Source: Ignavibacteria bacterium (GTDB lineage: Bacteria; Bacteroidota; Ignavibacteria; OLB7). From it: 64,000 bases of DNA. Shown here piece after piece: positions 1 through 8,609 of the stretch. The translations under genes were made by a program, and so were the position numbers. Under the pieces are notes generated by a model. That model made no database searches. It worked only from the letters and a program-made list of their open reading frames with translations, and had not been told where the DNA came from. The DNA lies in the NCBI GenBank assembly GCA_020635205.1, contig JACKAE010000002.1, positions 744,001 through 808,000 on the forward strand, written 5' to 3'. The first letter of the stretch is position 1. Each line of letters opens with the position of its first letter.

Positions 1-500
1 TCATTGATGTTCGTTGACTTCAGTTGCACGAGTGCTTCGTTTTCAGAAAGCTGCCTGAAAGACGCTTGCCTTAGCAGGGTATTTTCCGACTCGAAAGGAT
101 GTGGCCTACGCCGAATCTTTCCGCAATGATACGGGTAGAGGTGTAACAAATAAAGGGAAGAATTTGTGCCCGAGTAGGGAAATGTCTGAGCATATACGAA
201 CGGTTGAGGGCGATACTTTCCTGCCGAGACTCGAAGAAGGTAAGGAAATAGCATCTATCACATCTTGCGCAAAAGTGAGGGACATCGGGGAGTATCAACC
301 GTTCACACAAGATCAGAGAACCGTAGTTCAATTCTCAAAAATTATCAGTAGATAACTACCTCGTTCTGTCTCGTGTAACCTCTTCCCTCCCTTTTGTGTA
401 CATTCCCCTGCTACTTTCCGTGATGTCGGTTCCCGCCGAGATATCTCTACTACATCACATTGTTCCGGGAGGATTAGGTCCCGGAAGGAGCACACATTTC
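1..500. other. No gene seen; upstream region of the surface protein
   Basis: Short open frames of 84-86 codons exist on both strands between 71 and 355, but they overlap each other, have no ribosome-binding site, and their translations look like random sequence. A GGAAGGAG stretch at 483-490 is the likely ribosome-binding site for the start at 501. I see no RNA gene or repeat here that I can name. Confidence 0.5.
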
Positions 501-3500
501 ATGAAGCGACTGTTACCTGCTTCCCGACACGTGGGAAAATTACTTCTTCTCGGTCTTTCTACTGCTATTCTGATTGGTACTCTCTCGGATAATCATCCTG
601 AGCGTACGGGGATTATCACTCCCGAAGAGACACAAATCGAGATCCTGCGGCGATTAGCCTCGGTCGACCCCAATTCTCCCGAAGCTGCGGAACTGCGCAG
701 AACACTATCCAAAGTTCGCTCGAAAGCTGCTGGCAATGGGGCGGAGGAAGACCCTTCTGCTTTTCTGGAGGGGATGGCAGAGTTGAAAACAACTCTTAAT
801 GGAGGGACTTACGACGTTGGGTATCGCGACGTAGAACTGAAGAAGGCAATTGCTCGGAGACAAGAACTGAAAGGGAAGGCTGCCTTAGCTGGAGAAAAAC
901 TCCCCTGGGTTCAGCGTGGTCCCGGCAATGTCAGCGGACGTTCTCGTGCAATTGCACTCGATCCGAGTGACCCCTCGGGAAACACCTGGTTCGTGGCAAC
1001 TGTCGGCGGGGGAGTCTGGAAAACCACAGATGCTGGCGGAACGTGGCAGGACAAATCACCCGAGATGATAACATATACGGCAATGACAATCGCAATCGCT
1101 GAGTCAAATCCAAACGTTATCTACGTCGGAACTGGTATGGGCTATGGTCGCGTTGCAGACATTACTGGCAGTGGTGTCTGGAAGTCGACAGATAGGGGGG
1201 AGAGTTGGTTCCAGCTACAGAGTACGGCTCAGGGACAGGTGCTCGGAGCAATCAATCGACTTATCGTCGATCCAAGCGATGAAAACATTGTTCTCCTCTG
1301 TTCGAACAATAGCTTTTCTCACCTTTTTGCAAACCAAGGTGACCCTTCAAAAAAATCGGGAATCTTCCGTTCTACTGATGGTGGTTCTTCTTGGAGTCAA
1401 GTCTTCAATCCAGTTGGTGTTCTCCCGGCAAACACCGACAACCGGATTCAACAGATCATTGCCACACCCGGAAACTTCAACGTGCAGTATGCAGCCGTCA
1501 ACGAGGTTGGCGTCTTGAAGTCTACTGATGCTGGAAAAACTTGGAGTATCTCCGCCAACAACTTCGCTCTCCCTTCAGATATTGGGACACCCGCAGGTGG
1601 GTGGACAGGGTTAGGGGGAATTAGTGTTCGAACAGAGCTTGCTGTTTCACCGACTGACCCGAATCGGGTGTATGGTGCTGTAGAACGTCCGAGTGGTGTC
1701 GCCGACCTTTTCATGTCTACCGATGCTGGGGCAAATTGGACTTTAGTAAACGACAACGGAGGCGATCCGAACTGGTTCAACGCAAATGGTGCTTCAGGTG
1801 CAGTTGCTTATTCAGCAGGCTGGTTCGATAATACAATTACTATAAGTCCATACGACGAGAACGAAGTAATTGTTGGAGGTGTTAACATCTACAAGATAAC
1901 GGTTGACCCCGCCACGAATACGCGAACGACAGTTCCTCTCACTTGGTGGACCGTAAATCAGCAAGGCATTCCAGTGGTTCATGCCGACCACCACTTCTTA
2001 GTGACGATACCGGTAGATGCGTCGGCGAAAACATACCGTATTGTCGACGCAAACGATGGTGGAGTGGCTCTTTCCACTGATGCTGGAGTAACGTGGAGAC
2101 AGAGTGCCGGGGGAATGCAGACATCGCAGTTCTACGGTGTAGATAAGAAGCCGGGAGAGAATGCCTATATCGGTGGGATGCAGGATAATAATTCGTGGTT
2201 TTCACCTACAAACCCAGATCAGTTCACACCGTGGAACTTTGCCGCTGGTGGGGATGGTTGCGAGGCAGTTTGGCACTATCACGATCCGAACCTGATGCTT
2301 GTCACGCAGCAATATGGCAACCTGTTGCGGAGTAATAACGGTGGACAACTCTGGACCTTAATACCGGCGGCGAAGATCAGCAGTGGACAATTCATCACCA
2401 AGATGGCAAACAGCAAGGCCGATCCAAACATGGTATACACACTCGGTCCCGGCGGAGTTGGGCGTTCAGATGACTTCGGGTTGACGTGGCAAGTTCTTCC
2501 CCTGCCACAGAACTGGATTGGTTACCGTCCTTTCTCAAACATCGAGGCTTCGATTGCCGACCCATACACGGTCTGGGTATCATCGATACTGACAAATGAT
2601 CGCGTTACCGGAACACCGGGGGGCGTTCACGTCTCGCGGGATGGTGGGTTGAGCTACACGAACCTTACAGCGAACCTTCCATCAGGACTTACCGAGGCTT
2701 CGGGCATTGCAACGCATCCAACCGATCCGAAGACAGCCTACCTCCTCTTCGCCACTCCGGGCGCTCCGAAGATTTTGCGGACAACAAATTTGGGAGAGAG
2801 TTGGGAGGATATTTCTGGCTTTGCTGGCGGAAGTGGAACCAGCAACAGAGGCTTCCCTGACGTAGGAGTGTTTAGTCTCTTAGTAATGCCCTACAATACC
2901 GACGTGATGTGGGCTGGAACCGAGATCGGTCTCTTCGAAACAAATGATGGGGGAGCAACGTGGGTCTATGCCGACAATGGTTTCCCCCGCGTGACAGCGT
3001 TCGAAATGAAGATTGTTGACGGACAGATAGTAACAGCTACCTATGGGCGTGGTATCTGGACGGTAGACTTACCGCAGCTTGCGAACTATCGACCACCCGT
3101 GGTAACACTGATTCCACGACTGGAAAAGCTATCGTTAACACCTCAGGGAGTTATCGATGTAATGGTTGATCTTCCTTCCAGCTATGATTCGGCCAACGTG
3201 ACTGTCGATGGACAGGTAGTTGAGCGTTTTGATCAGAATGCAGATCCGCAAAAAATGACAGTTACCTACCCTGCATCTACATATCGTCTCTACACAGTGA
3301 ACATAGCTGCGTGGAAAGGTGGGCGACAGTTTACAACCGCTCCGAAGCAGGTACTCGGATTCCCAACTACTCCACGCACTACCTTTGCTGCCGATTTTTC
3401 GCAACCGGAAGATACGGTTGACTTTGCTATGGCAGGTTTTAGTTCTGCACAACCGGCAGGCTTCAGCAATGGCGCACTCCACACAGCCCACCCATATCCA

Positions 3501-4250
3501 GTCTCTTCGCAGATTATCGCACTACTCCGCTATCCGGTGCGCGTTGATGCCGACCCGGCAAAGGCAGTGGTAAGTTTCGACGAAGTGGTGTTGGTGGAAG
3601 AGGGGGTTGGAACGTGGCCGAACGCAAACTTCTTCGACTACTGCATTGTGGAGGGGACAAAAGATGGCTGCACCTGGGTTCCGTTGGTTCTCGGTTACGA
3701 CTCGCGTGATCAGTCGTCGTGGTCGGCAGCTTTCCAGAGTGGGCTGCAGGGGAATGGGAGCTCGACTACGCCGGGGAACGAGTCGATGTACGTCAAGCGG
3801 AGAGTGAATCTGCTCGACTCGTTTGCTCCGGGCGACCTGATTTTCCTTCGCTGGCGTCTGGAGTCCGACCCAGCCGCTGTTGCTTGGGGCTGGACGATTG
3901 ATAACATCGAAGTGCAGCCAGAAGCGAGTGGTGTGGCTGGAGAGAGGCTTGCTGGGAGGAACCGACACCTTCAGTTAATCGGACCAAATCCTTTCCACTC
4001 TGTCTGTCGAGCAGAGGTAGTAGTTGGGGAACGGACAGAAGTTCGGGCAGAAATTTTTGATCTCACTGGTCGAAGAGTTGCTCTGCTACAGGATGGAGCA
4101 CTTCCAGCCGGAAGCCATCTGGTAGAGTGGAGTGGAGAGAACTCAACTGGTGAAAAAGCTCCTGATGGGAGGTATATCTTGCGGGTTACCCTTAATGGAG
4201 AACGAGGAGAGGGTGTAACGGAATCGACTGCTCTGTTGTTGCTCAGGTAG
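501..4250 (+). CDS. Large secreted Asp-box (sortilin/BNR-like) surface protein with FlgD-like C-terminal domain
   Basis: This 1249-residue protein is a probable exported beta-propeller. An N-terminal hydrophobic stretch (LLLLGLSTAILIG, about residues 15-27) is a signal sequence. From about residue 130 to 870 there are repeated Asp-box motifs such as TTDAGGTW, STDRGESW, STDGGSSW, STDAGKTW and SNNGGQLW, the signature of sortilin/VPS10 and BNR-type propellers. The last 85 residues (NPF..., EIFDLTGRRVALL, DGRYILRV) match the FlgD-like/type IX secretion sorting fold. The start at 501 is chosen over an in-frame ATG at 396 because GGAAGGAG lies about 11 bases upstream and the signal sequence follows directly. 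Such proteins in FCB bacteria are displayed or released; the ligand is unknown. It is monocistronic, followed by hairpins. Confidence 0.85.
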   Translation: MKRLLPASRHVGKLLLLGLSTAILIGTLSDNHPERTGIITPEETQIEILRRLASVDPNSPEAAELRRTLSKVRSKAAGNGAEEDPSAFLEGMAELKTTLNGGTYDVGYRDVELKKAIARRQELKGKAALAGEKLPWVQRGPGNVSGRSRAIALDPSDPSGNTWFVATVGGGVWKTTDAGGTWQDKSPEMITYTAMTIAIAESNPNVIYVGTGMGYGRVADITGSGVWKSTDRGESWFQLQSTAQGQVLGAINRLIVDPSDENIVLLCSNNSFSHLFANQGDPSKKSGIFRSTDGGSSWSQVFNPVGVLPANTDNRIQQIIATPGNFNVQYAAVNEVGVLKSTDAGKTWSISANNFALPSDIGTPAGGWTGLGGISVRTELAVSPTDPNRVYGAVERPSGVADLFMSTDAGANWTLVNDNGGDPNWFNANGASGAVAYSAGWFDNTITISPYDENEVIVGGVNIYKITVDPATNTRTTVPLTWWTVNQQGIPVVHADHHFLVTIPVDASAKTYRIVDANDGGVALSTDAGVTWRQSAGGMQTSQFYGVDKKPGENAYIGGMQDNNSWFSPTNPDQFTPWNFAAGGDGCEAVWHYHDPNLMLVTQQYGNLLRSNNGGQLWTLIPAAKISSGQFITKMANSKADPNMVYTLGPGGVGRSDDFGLTWQVLPLPQNWIGYRPFSNIEASIADPYTVWVSSILTNDRVTGTPGGVHVSRDGGLSYTNLTANLPSGLTEASGIATHPTDPKTAYLLFATPGAPKILRTTNLGESWEDISGFAGGSGTSNRGFPDVGVFSLLVMPYNTDVMWAGTEIGLFETNDGGATWVYADNGFPRVTAFEMKIVDGQIVTATYGRGIWTVDLPQLANYRPPVVTLIPRLEKLSLTPQGVIDVMVDLPSSYDSANVTVDGQVVERFDQNADPQKMTVTYPASTYRLYTVNIAAWKGGRQFTTAPKQVLGFPTTPRTTFAADFSQPEDTVDFAMAGFSSAQPAGFSNGALHTAHPYPVSSQIIALLRYPVRVDADPAKAVVSFDEVVLVEEGVGTWPNANFFDYCIVEGTKDGCTWVPLVLGYDSRDQSSWSAAFQSGLQGNGSSTTPGNESMYVKRRVNLLDSFAPGDLIFLRWRLESDPAAVAWGWTIDNIEVQPEASGVAGERLAGRNRHLQLIGPNPFHSVCRAEVVVGERTEVRAEIFDLTGRRVALLQDGALPAGSHLVEWSGENSTGEKAPDGRYILRVTLNGERGEGVTESTALLLLR

Positions 4251-4253
4251 CAT

Positions 4254-4345
4254 CACGAGCACAACGTGATGCTCGTGGTTTAGTGGATTCTCCTTCACTA
4301 TGCGGTTCCCGTCCGGTATGACTCCGGTCAAACGGACGGGGCCGC
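4254..4345. terminator. Two successive hairpins after the surface-protein gene
   Basis: CACGAGCA (4254-4261) pairs with TGCTCGTG (4270-4277). A second, stronger palindrome follows: CCCGTCCG (4308-4315) with CGGACGGG (4333-4340), extended outward by GCGG and CCGC. Neither has a long T-run, so they may stop transcription weakly or be a REP-like palindromic unit between convergent genes. Confidence 0.45.
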
Positions 4346-4374
4346 GTGGTGGATAGGGGGGGCTGTGGGAAGAA

Positions 4375-4406
4375 GAATTCAAAATTCAAAAGTAAAAATT
4401 CAAAAA
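4375..4406 (-). repeat. TTTGAAT-family heptad repeat, copy a
   Basis: GAATTC followed by AAAATTC and AAAAGTAAAAATTC units; ATTCAAA recurs with 7-base period. The box CAAAAGTA at 4387-4394 is the complement of TACTTTTG. This copy lies between convergent genes, so it points at no start codon. Confidence 0.7.
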
Positions 4407-4440
4407 GTGAGAGTGAGGGGGTATAGAAGAGGAGTTGATG

Positions 4441-4475
4441 GTGAAAGAAGAATCGTCCAATAACCGTTTTAAATG
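4441..4475 (+). repeat. Short dispersed repeat with GTGAAAGAAGAATC core, copy 1
   Basis: GTGAAAGAAGAATC followed by GTCCAATAACCG. A related sequence occurs at 21264-21290 (same 14-base core, then ACCCGATGACC). Both sit just outside the 3' end of a minus-strand gene. Function unknown. Confidence 0.4.
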
Positions 4476-4496
4476 CCAAGTTTTATTACCCCATTC

Positions 4497-5264
4497 TCAT
4501 CTTCCCTTTTTTTGAATTTTGCCTTTTGAATTCCCTCGCACTTCATCCCATTTCACATCTATCGATTTCCTTCCCTCCAAGATCATTTCATATCCATCAA
4601 GCTCTTCTGCCACCACATTGTCGCGAAGTTGGTTTACCGCTTCTGTTAGCATCTGAGTGAGCTGTTCGTTTAAGTCAGCTTTGCTCAATTTCTCATTCCC
4701 GTTGAAGCTGATCGGCGGCGATATTTTCGCGAAAGCGGTTGGGTGCTCGTGGTGGAGGAGTTCGTAGCGAAAGGCAATCGAGGCAACCTCGCAACGGCCA
4801 ATCATCTGTACGAGGTGTGCTGTGCCAGAAAATGATTGAATCGGACGTTGATCGTTCGGCAGAATCATTCCCTGCGGAAAGAACCAGAGAACGCGATTAG
4901 TGTCGCGCAGCAGATCGGCGGCATACTCGAGAGAACGATAGGCAGAACGTCCGTTATCCCGATCAATCGAGAACATGCCGAGTTTTCGGAAGAATCTATA
5001 GCGACGCAGTTGACGTTCTTCCATCACTCCGTATGCGTCGTGGTTGAGTCTGTCGAGGGAGATGAGTATCGGCATCACCGCATCCCACCACGAGGAATGG
5101 TTTGCCACAAGAATCAAGGGAACCTCATGAGAATGTTCGCGGTTCCAGTCGGCAAGGTGTTCCAGACCATGTACGAACACTCCAGACAACATCTTCTTCC
5201 CCCTCCTACGGAAATACCGGGCGAGAATGCGGCGATAAAAGTCAGATGGTGTAGCTGTCAGCAT
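4497..5264 (-). CDS. PlsC-family (lysophospholipid) acyltransferase
   Basis: A 255-residue member of the glycerolphosphate acyltransferase superfamily, which moves an acyl chain onto a lysophospholipid or glycolipid at the inner membrane. The catalytic block NHSSWWDAVMP (H-x4-D, residues about 55-65) and FPQG (about residue 130, in place of the usual FPEG) are present. No long membrane segment is obvious. It differs from the second PlsC protein at 29425, so the two may use different acceptors; relatives acylate carotenoid glycosides in green sulphur bacteria, but nothing here proves that role. It is divergent from hemG. The last dozen residues (NSKGKIQKKGR) are encoded by a copy of the TTTGAAT repeat, suggesting the native 3' end was replaced. 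Confidence 0.8.
   Translation of the reverse strand: MLTATPSDFYRRILARYFRRRGKKMLSGVFVHGLEHLADWNREHSHEVPLILVANHSSWWDAVMPILISLDRLNHDAYGVMEERQLRRYRFFRKLGMFSIDRDNGRSAYRSLEYAADLLRDTNRVLWFFPQGMILPNDQRPIQSFSGTAHLVQMIGRCEVASIAFRYELLHHEHPTAFAKISPPISFNGNEKLSKADLNEQLTQMLTEAVNQLRDNVVAEELDGYEMILEGRKSIDVKWDEVRGNSKGKIQKKGR
4507..4533 (+). repeat. TTTGAAT-family heptad repeat, copy b (inside the acyltransferase 3' end)
   Basis: TTTGAATTTTGCCTTTTGAA on the plus strand. It overlaps the final codons of the acyltransferase gene and carries TGCCTTTTG instead of the intact TACTTTTG box. It does not point at a nearby start codon. Confidence 0.6.
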
Positions 5265-5458
5265 GTGCTCGAGATTTCGGATTTGCGACTCTGGATTGCA
5301 GATTTGAGAAGTCGTTTGAACTAGTCGTTAAACAATCCACTTCCGAATATCTGAAATCAGATAGCATAAAATATCTATCTGCCTAAACCCACAATCCGAA
5401 ATCTACAATCCCAAGTTTCCAAAGTATCTTTCTCAAGATACACCAAGCCAATAATTCT
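5265..5458. promoter_or_regulatory. Divergent intergenic region with AATCCGAAATC repeats facing both genes
   Basis: Next to the acyltransferase start (minus strand) the leader reads AATCTGCAATCC...AATCCGAAATC. Before hemG the plus strand reads CAATCCGAAATCTACAATCC (5391-5412). Both arms run in the same sense relative to their own gene and have 7-base periodicity. Neither gene has an obvious Shine-Dalgarno sequence. The region presumably holds both promoters. Confidence 0.5.
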
Positions 5459-6826
5459 ATGAGACACGTTCAATATGTAGTTGTCGGTGGGGGGATAAGT
5501 GGAGCGATCCTCCTTCACAGGCTTGCGTCGACGGGGGCAGATGTTCTTCTTCTGGAACAGGGGGATCGTTTAGGAGGAGTTATTCGTACCAACAGATTTG
5601 CCGGCGCACTGATCGAGCGAGGTCCAAACACGCTTCAGACCGGGAACGAGTACTTGCAGAGCATCATTGAAGAGTTGGGGCTGTCCGATCAGATGATTGC
5701 TACCGACTCAGCAGCTCACCACAGATTTGTTCTCAGAAGTGGAGCGTTAATTGCTGTCCCCTCCAATCCTCGTAGTTTTATTGAAACACCTCTCATCTCC
5801 CTTAAGGGAAAGCTCCGGCTTATGCGGGAGTGGTTTAGCAAACCGAACGTTCAGGGTGATCGGGATGAGAGCATCGCCTCATTTGTTGAACGCCACTTCG
5901 GTCGCGAATCGCTAACCTACGCTGTCGACCCACTGGTCTCTGGAATCTATGCGGGTGATCCAAAAGAACTTTCGTTGCGTCACACGTTCCCTCTTTTAGC
6001 AGAACTGGAACGTTCAGATGGGAGTATTCTCAAGGGGATGATGCGAAGAGGGAAGGAGAGGAAGAGAAGTGGCGAACCTCGAAGGAAGCGGAATATATTC
6101 TCGTTCCGGGGTGGACTTCAGGCGATCCCTGACGCGGTGGAGCGGAAGTGGGGAGAGAAAATCATCTGCGGTGCAGATGTAAAACCACTTGAGAGAACTG
6201 AAGATGGGTGGCGAGTTGTTGCTGTTCAGGAGGGGGGAATTGAAGTTGTCCGGGCTGAGAAGGTAGTGCTTGCGGTAAACGCTCCGGTAGCGGCTGAGTT
6301 GATTGAACCAGTCGGTAAGAAGCTCTCCGAAACGTTGCGCCAGATCCCCTACGCTCCAGTTGCACTGGTCTACCTCCTCTACGATCGTTCTGCAATTGCC
6401 CATCCACTGGATGGATTTGGTTTGCTTGTTCCCGGAGAAGAAGAGCGGGGAGTGCTCGGGATTATCTTCTCTTCTACGATCTTCCCCTCACGAGTGCCAG
6501 AGGGGAAAGCTCTCTTAACCCTTTTCATTGGTGGTATGCGTCAACCCGATCTTGCCGAGCAAAGCTCAGAAGCGTTGGTAGCGTTAGCGCAGGGGGAAGC
6601 CGCGAACATCCTCTCGATTAGTAAAGCACCGGAGATGGCGGAAGTGACCCGGTGGCCAACGGCAATTCCGCAGTATATCGTTGGCTATGATCGCATCTTG
6701 GCAGGACTTGAAGAGGGAGAGAAGAGTCTCCCCGGACTTCACCTACTTGGTAGCTATCGTGGGGGAGTCTCAGTTCCCGACTGTGTGAAGAGTGCGTGCG
6801 AGCTTGCAGATACGTTGTCGAGGTGA
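5459..6826 (+). CDS. hemG: Protoporphyrinogen oxidase (oxygen-dependent, HemG/HemY type)
   Basis: This 455-residue flavoprotein oxidises a protoporphyrinogen (or coproporphyrinogen) to the porphyrin, a late step in haem synthesis. The N-terminus has the FAD-binding GGGISG dinucleotide fold (residues about 9-14) with a following E/G-rich strand (LEQGDRLGGVIRT). The C-terminus carries the family's second FAD motif (LHLLGSYRGGVSVPDC). Length fits the family. No other haem genes lie beside it, so it is dispersed from the pathway. The coproporphyrin-dependent HemY activity cannot be separated from the classical one by sequence reading alone. tRNA-Val follows on the opposite strand. Confidence 0.88.
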   Translation: MRHVQYVVVGGGISGAILLHRLASTGADVLLLEQGDRLGGVIRTNRFAGALIERGPNTLQTGNEYLQSIIEELGLSDQMIATDSAAHHRFVLRSGALIAVPSNPRSFIETPLISLKGKLRLMREWFSKPNVQGDRDESIASFVERHFGRESLTYAVDPLVSGIYAGDPKELSLRHTFPLLAELERSDGSILKGMMRRGKERKRSGEPRRKRNIFSFRGGLQAIPDAVERKWGEKIICGADVKPLERTEDGWRVVAVQEGGIEVVRAEKVVLAVNAPVAAELIEPVGKKLSETLRQIPYAPVALVYLLYDRSAIAHPLDGFGLLVPGEEERGVLGIIFSSTIFPSRVPEGKALLTLFIGGMRQPDLAEQSSEALVALAQGEAANILSISKAPEMAEVTRWPTAIPQYIVGYDRILAGLEEGEKSLPGLHLLGSYRGGVSVPDCVKSACELADTLSR

Positions 6827-6875
6827 GGAGCAAAGTCTGCTTCAGAGAGATCGAAGTCTCGTCAACATCAGCCCT

Positions 6876-6914
6876 AAACAGAAAACACTCTACCAGCATA
6901 TTGCCGACAGAGTG
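6876..6914 (-). terminator. Rho-independent terminator of tRNA-Val
   Basis: On the minus strand CACTCTGTCGGC pairs (with wobbles) with GCTGGTAGAGTG around an AATAT loop (6886-6914), followed by TTTTCTGTTT. It begins about 10 bases after the tRNA end. Confidence 0.75.
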
Positions 6915-6924
6915 CTCCGTGAAG

Positions 6925-6998
6925 TGGGCGATACTGGACTCGAACCAGTGACCTCCTCGATGTGAACGAGGCGCGCTAACCAACTGTGCCAATCGCCC
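6925..6998 (-). tRNA. tRNA-Val (anticodon CAC)
   Basis: On the minus strand the acceptor GGGCGAT pairs with ATCGCCC, with discriminator A. The anticodon arm is CCTCG-TTCACAT-CGAGG, so the anticodon is CAC and reads GUG. The T arm ACTGG-TTCGAGT-CCAGT is canonical. The CCA end is not encoded. Confidence 0.93.
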
Positions 6999-7016
6999 GG
7001 CAAAAATTCAGGGGTG

Positions 7017-7024
7017 CAAATGTA
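7017..7024 (-). promoter_or_regulatory. TAnnTTTG -7 box of tRNA-Val
   Basis: The minus strand reads TACATTTG 18 bases before the tRNA 5' end, a perfect match to the Bacteroidota -7 element TAnnTTTG. No clear TTG -33 element is seen at the usual spacing. Confidence 0.6.
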
Positions 7025-7028
7025 CGAT

Positions 7029-7131
7029 AAAAGTGAGTAGAGTTCATAGAGTTGAGAGTGTATAGAGTTTGTAGAGTTCGCATATCCTTTACTCTATAAA
7101 CTCTAAGAACTCCTAACTCTACAAACTCGCG
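7029..7131. repeat. TAGAGTT-family repeats forming a long inverted pair
   Basis: A purine-rich arm with repeated TAGAGTT units (7035-7078) is followed by a pyrimidine-rich arm with ACTCTA units (7090-7127). For example, TATAGAGTT faces AACTCTA and TTTGTAGAGTT faces AACTCTACAAAC. The arms could fold into a long stem. It separates tRNA-Val from the TPR gene. Confidence 0.65.
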
Positions 7132-7132
7132 C

Positions 7133-7651
7133 TTATACTTTTATTCTCGCCTGCTTTGCCAACGTCCGAATCTGTTCGTGGATTTGTTTGTTGGTTGTCA
7201 GGCTTTTCGCTTCCTGTAGGTGACGGGTTGCCCCCATGCGGTTGCGCTTGCGAAGTAAGAGTTGGCCTAACATCAAATGTGACGTTGCCTTTTCGTCTGC
7301 TGCCCGGAAGCGGTTAATCTCCAAAGCAGTTTTGAATGCTTGCTCAGCTTCCTTAAAACGATTCTCTCGAATGTCAATCACTCCCCGGAAGAAGTTGTAG
7401 TATGTTCGGGAATAATCGTTGAGTTTCTCTGGGTTCTTAATCTTCGCCATCATCTCCTTTGCTCCCTCAAAATCTTCCTTCGAGAGTGCTTCCGAGATGC
7501 GAAGAATTTGGTAGAGTCTCCACCAGAAAAAGAGGAGAACACCGCCGAGAACTGTAATGATGCCCCCGGCAATCCACCACTGCAAACCCAGCATGACTAA
7601 ACCACCTACAGTGAGGGCGATAAGGATATATCCAATGATCTTTGGATTCAT
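7133..7651 (-). CDS. Inner-membrane protein with TPR-like helical repeats
   Basis: A 172-residue protein of unknown function. Two hydrophobic helices come first (about residues 5-22 and 27-45, rich in L, I, V, G and W), then a soluble part built of helical pairs of TPR type: FEGAKEMMAKI, YYNFFRGVIDIRENRFKEAEQAFKTAL split over about residues 80-115, then SHLMLGQLLLRKRN. The layout suggests a membrane-anchored cytoplasmic protein-interaction module. Its start codon at 7651 lies four bases from a TTTGAAT repeat and has no Shine-Dalgarno sequence. Confidence 0.7.
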   Translation of the reverse strand: MNPKIIGYILIALTVGGLVMLGLQWWIAGGIITVLGGVLLFFWWRLYQILRISEALSKEDFEGAKEMMAKIKNPEKLNDYSRTYYNFFRGVIDIRENRFKEAEQAFKTALEINRFRAADEKATSHLMLGQLLLRKRNRMGATRHLQEAKSLTTNKQIHEQIRTLAKQARIKV

Positions 7652-7654
7652 TAG

Positions 7655-7690
7655 TTCAATTCAAAATTCAAAATGAAAAATTCAAAAAAG
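7655..7690 (-). repeat. TTTGAAT-family heptad repeat, copy c, abutting a start codon
   Basis: Reading toward the TPR gene, the minus strand has TTTGAATTTTTCATTTTGAA followed by TTTTGAATTGAACTA and ATG. The box here is TCATTTTG, one mismatch from TAnnTTTG. Confidence 0.7.
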
Positions 7691-7713
7691 GGGAGAGTGC
7701 TCTTCTGGCGTGA

Positions 7714-8265
7714 TTACTTGACGATGGCAGAGATTGCCTTGAATTCTGGAATTTCTGCCGACTCCATCATGTCGAAGAGAGCCATCTCTACCGTCGTGAA
7801 GTCAATTCCGTGGTGCTCCATTCGGGTTAGTGCAATGTCACGATTGCGTCGAACACGTGAGGCGACAGCGTCGGCGACGACTTCGACTGTCCAGCCTAAA
7901 TTGTGGAGATCCCGTGCCGTCTGATAGACGCAGACGTGGGTTTCAACACCGCAGATCAGTATCTGATGCCTTCCCGATGACTCGAATGCCTGCATGAATC
8001 CGTGATCTTTTGCTGCAGAAAATGTGTTTTTCTCAAGTGGGTTGTAGGCATCTCCAAGAATTTCTCGCAGTTCTGCTACAGTTGCTCCCAATCCCTTGGG
8101 GTATTGCTCTGTGACCAATACGGGTACTCTCAGTTCTTGACACCCTCGGATTAGCCGTCCGATATTGTCGATTACCTGCTCACTCTTCCTGATTGCAGGC
8201 ATCATCCGTTCCTGCACGTCAACAACCACCAAAATAGTGTCCGACCGATCAGTTGTGTTAATCAT
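7714..8265 (-). CDS. Isochorismatase-family hydrolase
   Basis: This 183-residue cysteine hydrolase belongs to the isochorismatase/nicotinamidase superfamily. The triad is visible: Asp in VVVDVQE (about residue 14), Lys in PLEKNTFSA (about residue 88) and Cys in GVETHVCVYQTA (about residue 125). The substrate cannot be read from the sequence. The relatives include YcaC-like hydrolases and nicotinamidases, but the metal-binding residues of a true nicotinamidase are not evident. I chose the start at 8265 (MINTTDRSD) because the family begins just before the first strand; an in-frame start at 8328 would add 21 unrelated residues. Confidence 0.82.
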   Translation of the reverse strand: MINTTDRSDTILVVVDVQERMMPAIRKSEQVIDNIGRLIRGCQELRVPVLVTEQYPKGLGATVAELREILGDAYNPLEKNTFSAAKDHGFMQAFESSGRHQILICGVETHVCVYQTARDLHNLGWTVEVVADAVASRVRRNRDIALTRMEHHGIDFTTVEMALFDMMESAEIPEFKAISAIVK

Positions 8266-8340
8266 TCTGGTATCATTCTGATTGAGTAGCTCGAAAAAAC
8301 AAGTCTCAAATCTACGGATTCCAACCAAGAAAGGAGGAGG

Positions 8341-8407
8341 AATTCAAAATTCAAAATGAAAACAGCGGGAAAGGAATTCAAAAGTAAAAATTCAAAGTTC
8401 AAAATGA
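8341..8407 (-). repeat. TTTGAAT-family heptad repeats, copies d1 and d2
   Basis: Two copies (8341-8362 and 8374-8407) run in the same direction, both pointing into the isochorismatase-like gene. Copy d2 contains CAAAAGTA at 8379-8386, that is TACTTTTG on the minus strand; d1 has the TCATTTTG variant. Confidence 0.7.
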
Positions 8408-8573
8408 GATAAGGAAGTCGAGCTTGAAGCAGGGGTGATTCTGGGATAATACGGGAAGTTCTTTCAAGAAATTAGCAGATACCGGATTAGGCTGAGGAGT
8501 TTGTATCTTATCGGATCATCCAAACCACACGTCCTAAATTCAGTTAGAGTGACAGGTTCGGATTTCCGTTCGA

Positions 8574-8609
8574 TTTTTTTTGAATTTTTACTTTTGAATT
8601 TTGAATTCC
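8574..8609 (+). repeat. TTTGAAT-family heptad repeat, copy e, containing the metH start
   Basis: TTTGAATTTTTACTTTTGAA followed by TTTTGAATTCC. The box TACTTTTG is at 8589-8596. The only possible start codons of the methionine synthase half (ATT 8598, TTG 8601) lie inside this repeat, because an in-frame TGA at 8595 is also part of it. Confidence 0.75.

Noticed and set aside
71..355. Overlapping 84-86 codon frames at the window start
   Set aside because: They lie on opposite strands over the same bases, with no ribosome-binding site or recognisable product.
3522..3968. 148-codon minus-strand frame
   Set aside because: It is antisense to the Asp-box protein and its translation has no protein-like features.
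8329..8573. SAM or cobalamin riboswitch upstream of metH
   Set aside because: I could not find the conserved cores of either class; only heptad repeats and unremarkable sequence are present.
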